DNA from: Methylocaldum sp035627495
GTDB lineage: Bacteria > Pseudomonadota > Gammaproteobacteria > Methylococcales > Methylococcaceae
Assembly: GCF_035627495.1 (NCBI RefSeq)
Contig: NZ_DASPLO010000037.1
Location: forward strand, 1-8,561
DNA: 8,561 nucleotides
Reading direction: 5' to 3'
Shown: positions 7,578-8,561 of the stretch, piece after piece
How the letters are laid out: the number at the start of each line of letters is the position of its first letter
Position numbering within the stretch: the stretch's first letter is position 1
The notes under the pieces: model-generated
The model's database searches: none
What the model was told of the DNA's origin: nothing
Seen by the model: the letters and a program-made list of their open reading frames with translations, nothing else
Translations under genes and position numbers: made by a program

Positions 7578-7606
7578 AGCTTAGCCTCTGGTAAAATCCC
7601 TGACAA
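7578..7606 (-). promoter_or_regulatory. Candidate promoter of the M48-rsgA unit
   Basis: On the minus strand a -35-like TTGTCA (7606-7601, five of six bases) is followed after exactly 17 bp by TAAGCT (7583-7578), which keeps the most conserved -10 positions but only three of six bases. Transcription would start near 7571, giving a leader of about 26 nt. It interleaves with the candidate orn promoter on the other strand. Confidence 0.4.
7589..7597 (+). promoter_or_regulatory. Candidate extended -10 promoter of orn
   Basis: TGGTAAAAT combines a TGn extension with TAAAAT (7592-7597, five of six bases). No good -35 is seen at the right spacing, as is usual for extended -10 promoters. Transcription would start near 7604, leaving a leader of about 104 nt before orn. 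Confidence 0.4.
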
Positions 7607-7620
7607 GATTTCTCGGTTAA

Positions 7621-7634
7621 TGACTTCTCAGTCA
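7621..7634 (+). repeat. Short inverted repeat in the orn leader
   Basis: TGACT (7621-7625) and AGTCA (7630-7634) flank a TCTC loop. It lies in the presumed orn leader, and could be a small hairpin or a dyad bound by a regulator. At 5 bp it may be chance. Confidence 0.3.
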
Positions 7635-7707
7635 CTCGTTTAGATTCGGAACTTGAAGCGTAAATTCGATAAGTCACCACCATTACCTCTCCCCATAAGG
7701 AAAATCC

Positions 7708-8253
7708 ATGGCGCATGATTTACAAAACCTCATTTGGATAGACTTGGAGATGACGGGTCTCGATACCCAAAATGACCACATTATCGAAATTGCCACGGTC
7801 GTGACCGACAAGGATTTAAATGTTTTGGCGGAAGGACCGGTAATGGCGATCTTTCAAAAGGACGAAACTCTTGCTCGCATGGACGATTGGAACAAAAAAC
7901 ACCATGGGGAGTCCGGATTGATCGATCGGGTCCGGGAGAGCCGCGTAGCCGAATCGGATGCCGAAAAACTTACGGTCTCATTTCTGCAACACTGGGTGCC
8001 CGCCGGGACCTCCCCCATGTGCGGCAACAGTATCTGCCAGGATCGACGATTCCTGGCGCGATGGATGCCCGAATTAGAAGCCTACTTTCATTATCGCAAT
8101 CTCGACGTATCGACGCTGAAGGAGTTAGCCGGCCGCTGGGCGCCGCGCGTCAAAGACGGCTTTAGAAAAAAGAATTCTCATCGCGCTCTCGACGACATTC
8201 TGGAATCGATCGGAGAACTCCAGTACTACCGGGAGCACTTGCTTAAGCTCTGA
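7708..8253 (+). CDS. orn: Oligoribonuclease
   Basis: Orn is a 3'-5' exoribonuclease of the DEDDh group that degrades RNA dinucleotides, including pGpG from cyclic di-GMP turnover, and is essential in many Gammaproteobacteria. The 181-residue protein matches the family length. All five catalytic residues sit at the same positions as in E. coli Orn: Asp12 and Glu14 (WIDLEMTGLD), Asp112 (CQDRRF), His158 and Asp163 (NSHRALDDI). A good ribosome binding site, AAGGA (7697-7701), lies 6 nt before the ATG. The gene is transcribed away from the M48-rsgA unit. A structured repeat array begins about 27 bp past its stop. Confidence 0.97.
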   Translation: MAHDLQNLIWIDLEMTGLDTQNDHIIEIATVVTDKDLNVLAEGPVMAIFQKDETLARMDDWNKKHHGESGLIDRVRESRVAESDAEKLTVSFLQHWVPAGTSPMCGNSICQDRRFLARWMPELEAYFHYRNLDVSTLKELAGRWAPRVKDGFRKKNSHRALDDILESIGELQYYREHLLKL

Positions 8254-8300
8254 GAAGCTGTCTTCAAACGTCACGAGCGATGTCAGGACAAGGCGCGAAA

Positions 8301-8379
8301 GGGTGACCCGGAGCGCAGGATATGCGAAGGGTACAGCCGCAGGCTGGCCCGAAGGGCGAGCCCCAGGGATAGGGCGAGT
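8301..8379 (+). repeat. Copy 1 of a diverged structured module
   Basis: Conserved blocks in order are GGGTGAC (8301-8307), AGGAT (8317-8321), GGGCGA (8354-8359), AGGGA (8365-8369) and GAGT (8376-8379). Offsets from the start are 0, 16, 53, 64 and 75. Copy 2 has the same blocks at 0, 15, 50, 61 and 72. The hairpin around the first AGGAT is imperfect in this copy (CGCA with TGCG), suggesting it is the more degraded copy. Confidence 0.6.
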
Positions 8380-8388
8380 AAAAACCGG

Positions 8389-8408
8389 CGTGTACAGAGG
8401 CGTACATG
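8389..8408. repeat. Hairpin with AGAGGC loop
   Basis: TGTAC (8391-8395) pairs with GTACA (8402-8406) around AGAGGC. A G-U and a C-G pair extend the stem to seven. Confidence 0.55.
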
Positions 8409-8409
8409 A

Positions 8410-8432
8410 CCATTTCTCCTGGAGAGAAATGG
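8410..8432. repeat. Perfect 9-bp hairpin with CTGGA loop
   Basis: CCATTTCTC (8410-8418) pairs fully with GAGAAATGG (8424-8432). The loop differs from the AGGRNN type of its neighbours. Confidence 0.7.
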
Positions 8433-8451
8433 GACGCGCGGTAGCGCGCCC
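8431..8451. repeat. GC-rich hairpin with one-base bulge
   Basis: GGG (8431-8433) and CGCGC (8435-8439) pair with GCGCG (8444-8448) and CCC (8449-8451) around GGTA, leaving A8434 bulged. It abuts and shares two bases with the preceding hairpin. Confidence 0.55.
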
Positions 8452-8461
8452 GTCAGGGTGA

Positions 8462-8485
8462 CAAATCGGCAGGATGGCCGATTTG
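8462..8485. repeat. Perfect 9-bp hairpin with AGGATG loop
   Basis: CAAATCGGC (8462-8470) pairs fully with GCCGATTTG (8477-8485) around AGGATG. With 8410-8432 and 8530-8553 it is one of the strongest single hairpins in the window. Confidence 0.75.
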
Positions 8486-8496
8486 CACGGCGCGGC

Positions 8497-8510
8497 CGCC
8501 CGCAAGGGCG
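8497..8510. repeat. Short hairpin with GCAA tetraloop
   Basis: CGCCC (8497-8501) pairs with GGGCG (8506-8510) around GCAA, a GNRA tetraloop if transcribed on the plus strand. The matching site in copy 1 is GCCC (8347-8350) and GGGC (8354-8357) around GAA. Confidence 0.5.
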
Positions 8511-8511
8511 A

Positions 8512-8527
8512 ACCACAGGGAGGTGGT
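8512..8527. repeat. Hairpin with AGGGAG loop
   Basis: ACCAC (8512-8516) pairs with GTGGT (8523-8527) around AGGGAG. It occupies the same place in copy 2 as 8360-8375 in copy 1. Confidence 0.6.
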
Positions 8528-8529
8528 GA

Positions 8530-8553
8530 GTGAAAAGCAGGGATGCTTTTCAT
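8530..8553. repeat. 8-bp hairpin with AGGGAT loop
   Basis: TGAAAAGC (8531-8538) pairs fully with GCTTTTCA (8545-8552) around AGGGAT; a G-U pair (8530, 8553) extends it. It follows directly on the GAGT of copy 2. Confidence 0.7.
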
Positions 8554-8561
8554 CAGCATTT

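Larger units (their letters stand above)
8456..8531 (+). repeat. Copy 2 of the diverged structured module
   Basis: Blocks are GGGTGAC (8456-8462), AGGAT (8471-8475), GGGCGA (8506-8511), AGGGA (8517-8521) and GAGT (8528-8531), in the order and near the spacing of copy 1, 155 nt upstream. Where stem arms differ between copies, the partner arm differs to match: CCC with GGG in copy 1 becomes CCAC with GTGG here. Confidence 0.6.
8281..8561. repeat. Dense hairpin array with recurring AGGRNN-type loops, partial at right edge
   Basis: This stretch has no credible gene. It is an almost unbroken chain of inverted repeats: 8334-8346, 8347-8357, 8360-8375, 8389-8408, 8410-8432, 8431-8451, 8462-8485, 8497-8510, 8512-8527 and 8530-8553. 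Stem sequences differ from hairpin to hairpin. Several loops are six purine-rich bases starting with AG: AGAGGC, AGGATG, AGGGAG, AGGGAT. Two diverged copies of a ~75-nt module lie inside it. The pattern fits a modular palindromic intergenic element rather than a classic REP, ERIC or attC site, none of whose core motifs I recognise. It runs to the last base, so its right end is outside the window. Possible roles are transcript 3'-end structure, a small RNA, or a miniature mobile element; none is shown. Confidence 0.75.

Noticed and set aside
8283..8516. A second minus-strand frame (77 codons) in the array
   Set aside because: It overlaps the same repeats in another phase, with no motif or ribosome binding site; it is a by-product of GC-rich palindromes.
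8125..8559. A 144-codon minus-strand open frame covering the array and the 3' end of orn
   Set aside because: It is antisense to orn and then runs through the hairpin array. Its composition (rich in Pro, Ser, Arg, Ala) follows the repeats, and no domain is recognisable. The inverted repeats explain the openness of the frame.
8281..8561. CRISPR array or integron attC cluster
   Set aside because: There are no identical direct repeats with regular unique spacers, no cas or integrase genes beside it, and I see no attC core GTTRRRY-type ends flanking cassettes. XerC at 3247-4170 is a housekeeping recombinase 4 kb away.

Overview
The window looks like ordinary chromosomal DNA of a gammaproteobacterium of moderate GC content. 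The evidence is the order lptM-lysA-dapF-DUF484-xerC, the DUF2333 protein, and the divergent pair formed by oligoribonuclease (orn) and an M48 protease-rsgA unit. The proteins resemble those of methanotrophic, purple-sulfur-like or pseudomonad-like Gammaproteobacteria. I cannot fix the genus by eye.

Layout. Bases 1-250 hold no gene I can name; there is a possible decayed or frameshifted minus-strand reading frame running off the left edge, and a strong 9-bp palindrome. A sigma70-like promoter (258-287) leads into a tight five-gene plus-strand operon: lptM (outer-membrane lipoprotein, only 41 aa), lysA (last step of lysine synthesis), dapF (makes the meso-diaminopimelate that LysA consumes and peptidoglycan needs), a DUF484/GAF-like protein, and xerC (tyrosine recombinase for chromosome dimer resolution). 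The first four junctions overlap or nearly touch, so translational coupling is likely. A separate promoter with a perfect TATAAT precedes a membrane-anchored DUF2333 protein. An 85-bp convergent gap with weak hairpins separates it from the minus-strand unit M48 protease then rsgA (9 bp apart). The M48 and orn genes diverge from a 162-bp spacer in which two candidate promoters are interleaved.

The protein-coding part is housekeeping: lysine and cell-wall precursor synthesis, chromosome resolution, ribosome maturation (RsgA), membrane proteolysis (M48) and nanoRNA degradation (Orn). No defence system, insertion sequence, tRNA, rRNA or CRISPR array was seen.

The unusual part is the last ~280 bases, after orn. 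This is a non-coding array of at least eight closely packed hairpins. Their stems differ in sequence, but several share a 6-nt purine-rich loop of the AGGATG/AGGGAT/AGGGAG type. The array contains two diverged copies of a ~75-nt module, 155 nt apart, whose stem arms differ in matched ways between copies. It continues past the right edge and is the best candidate here for an undescribed structured element.
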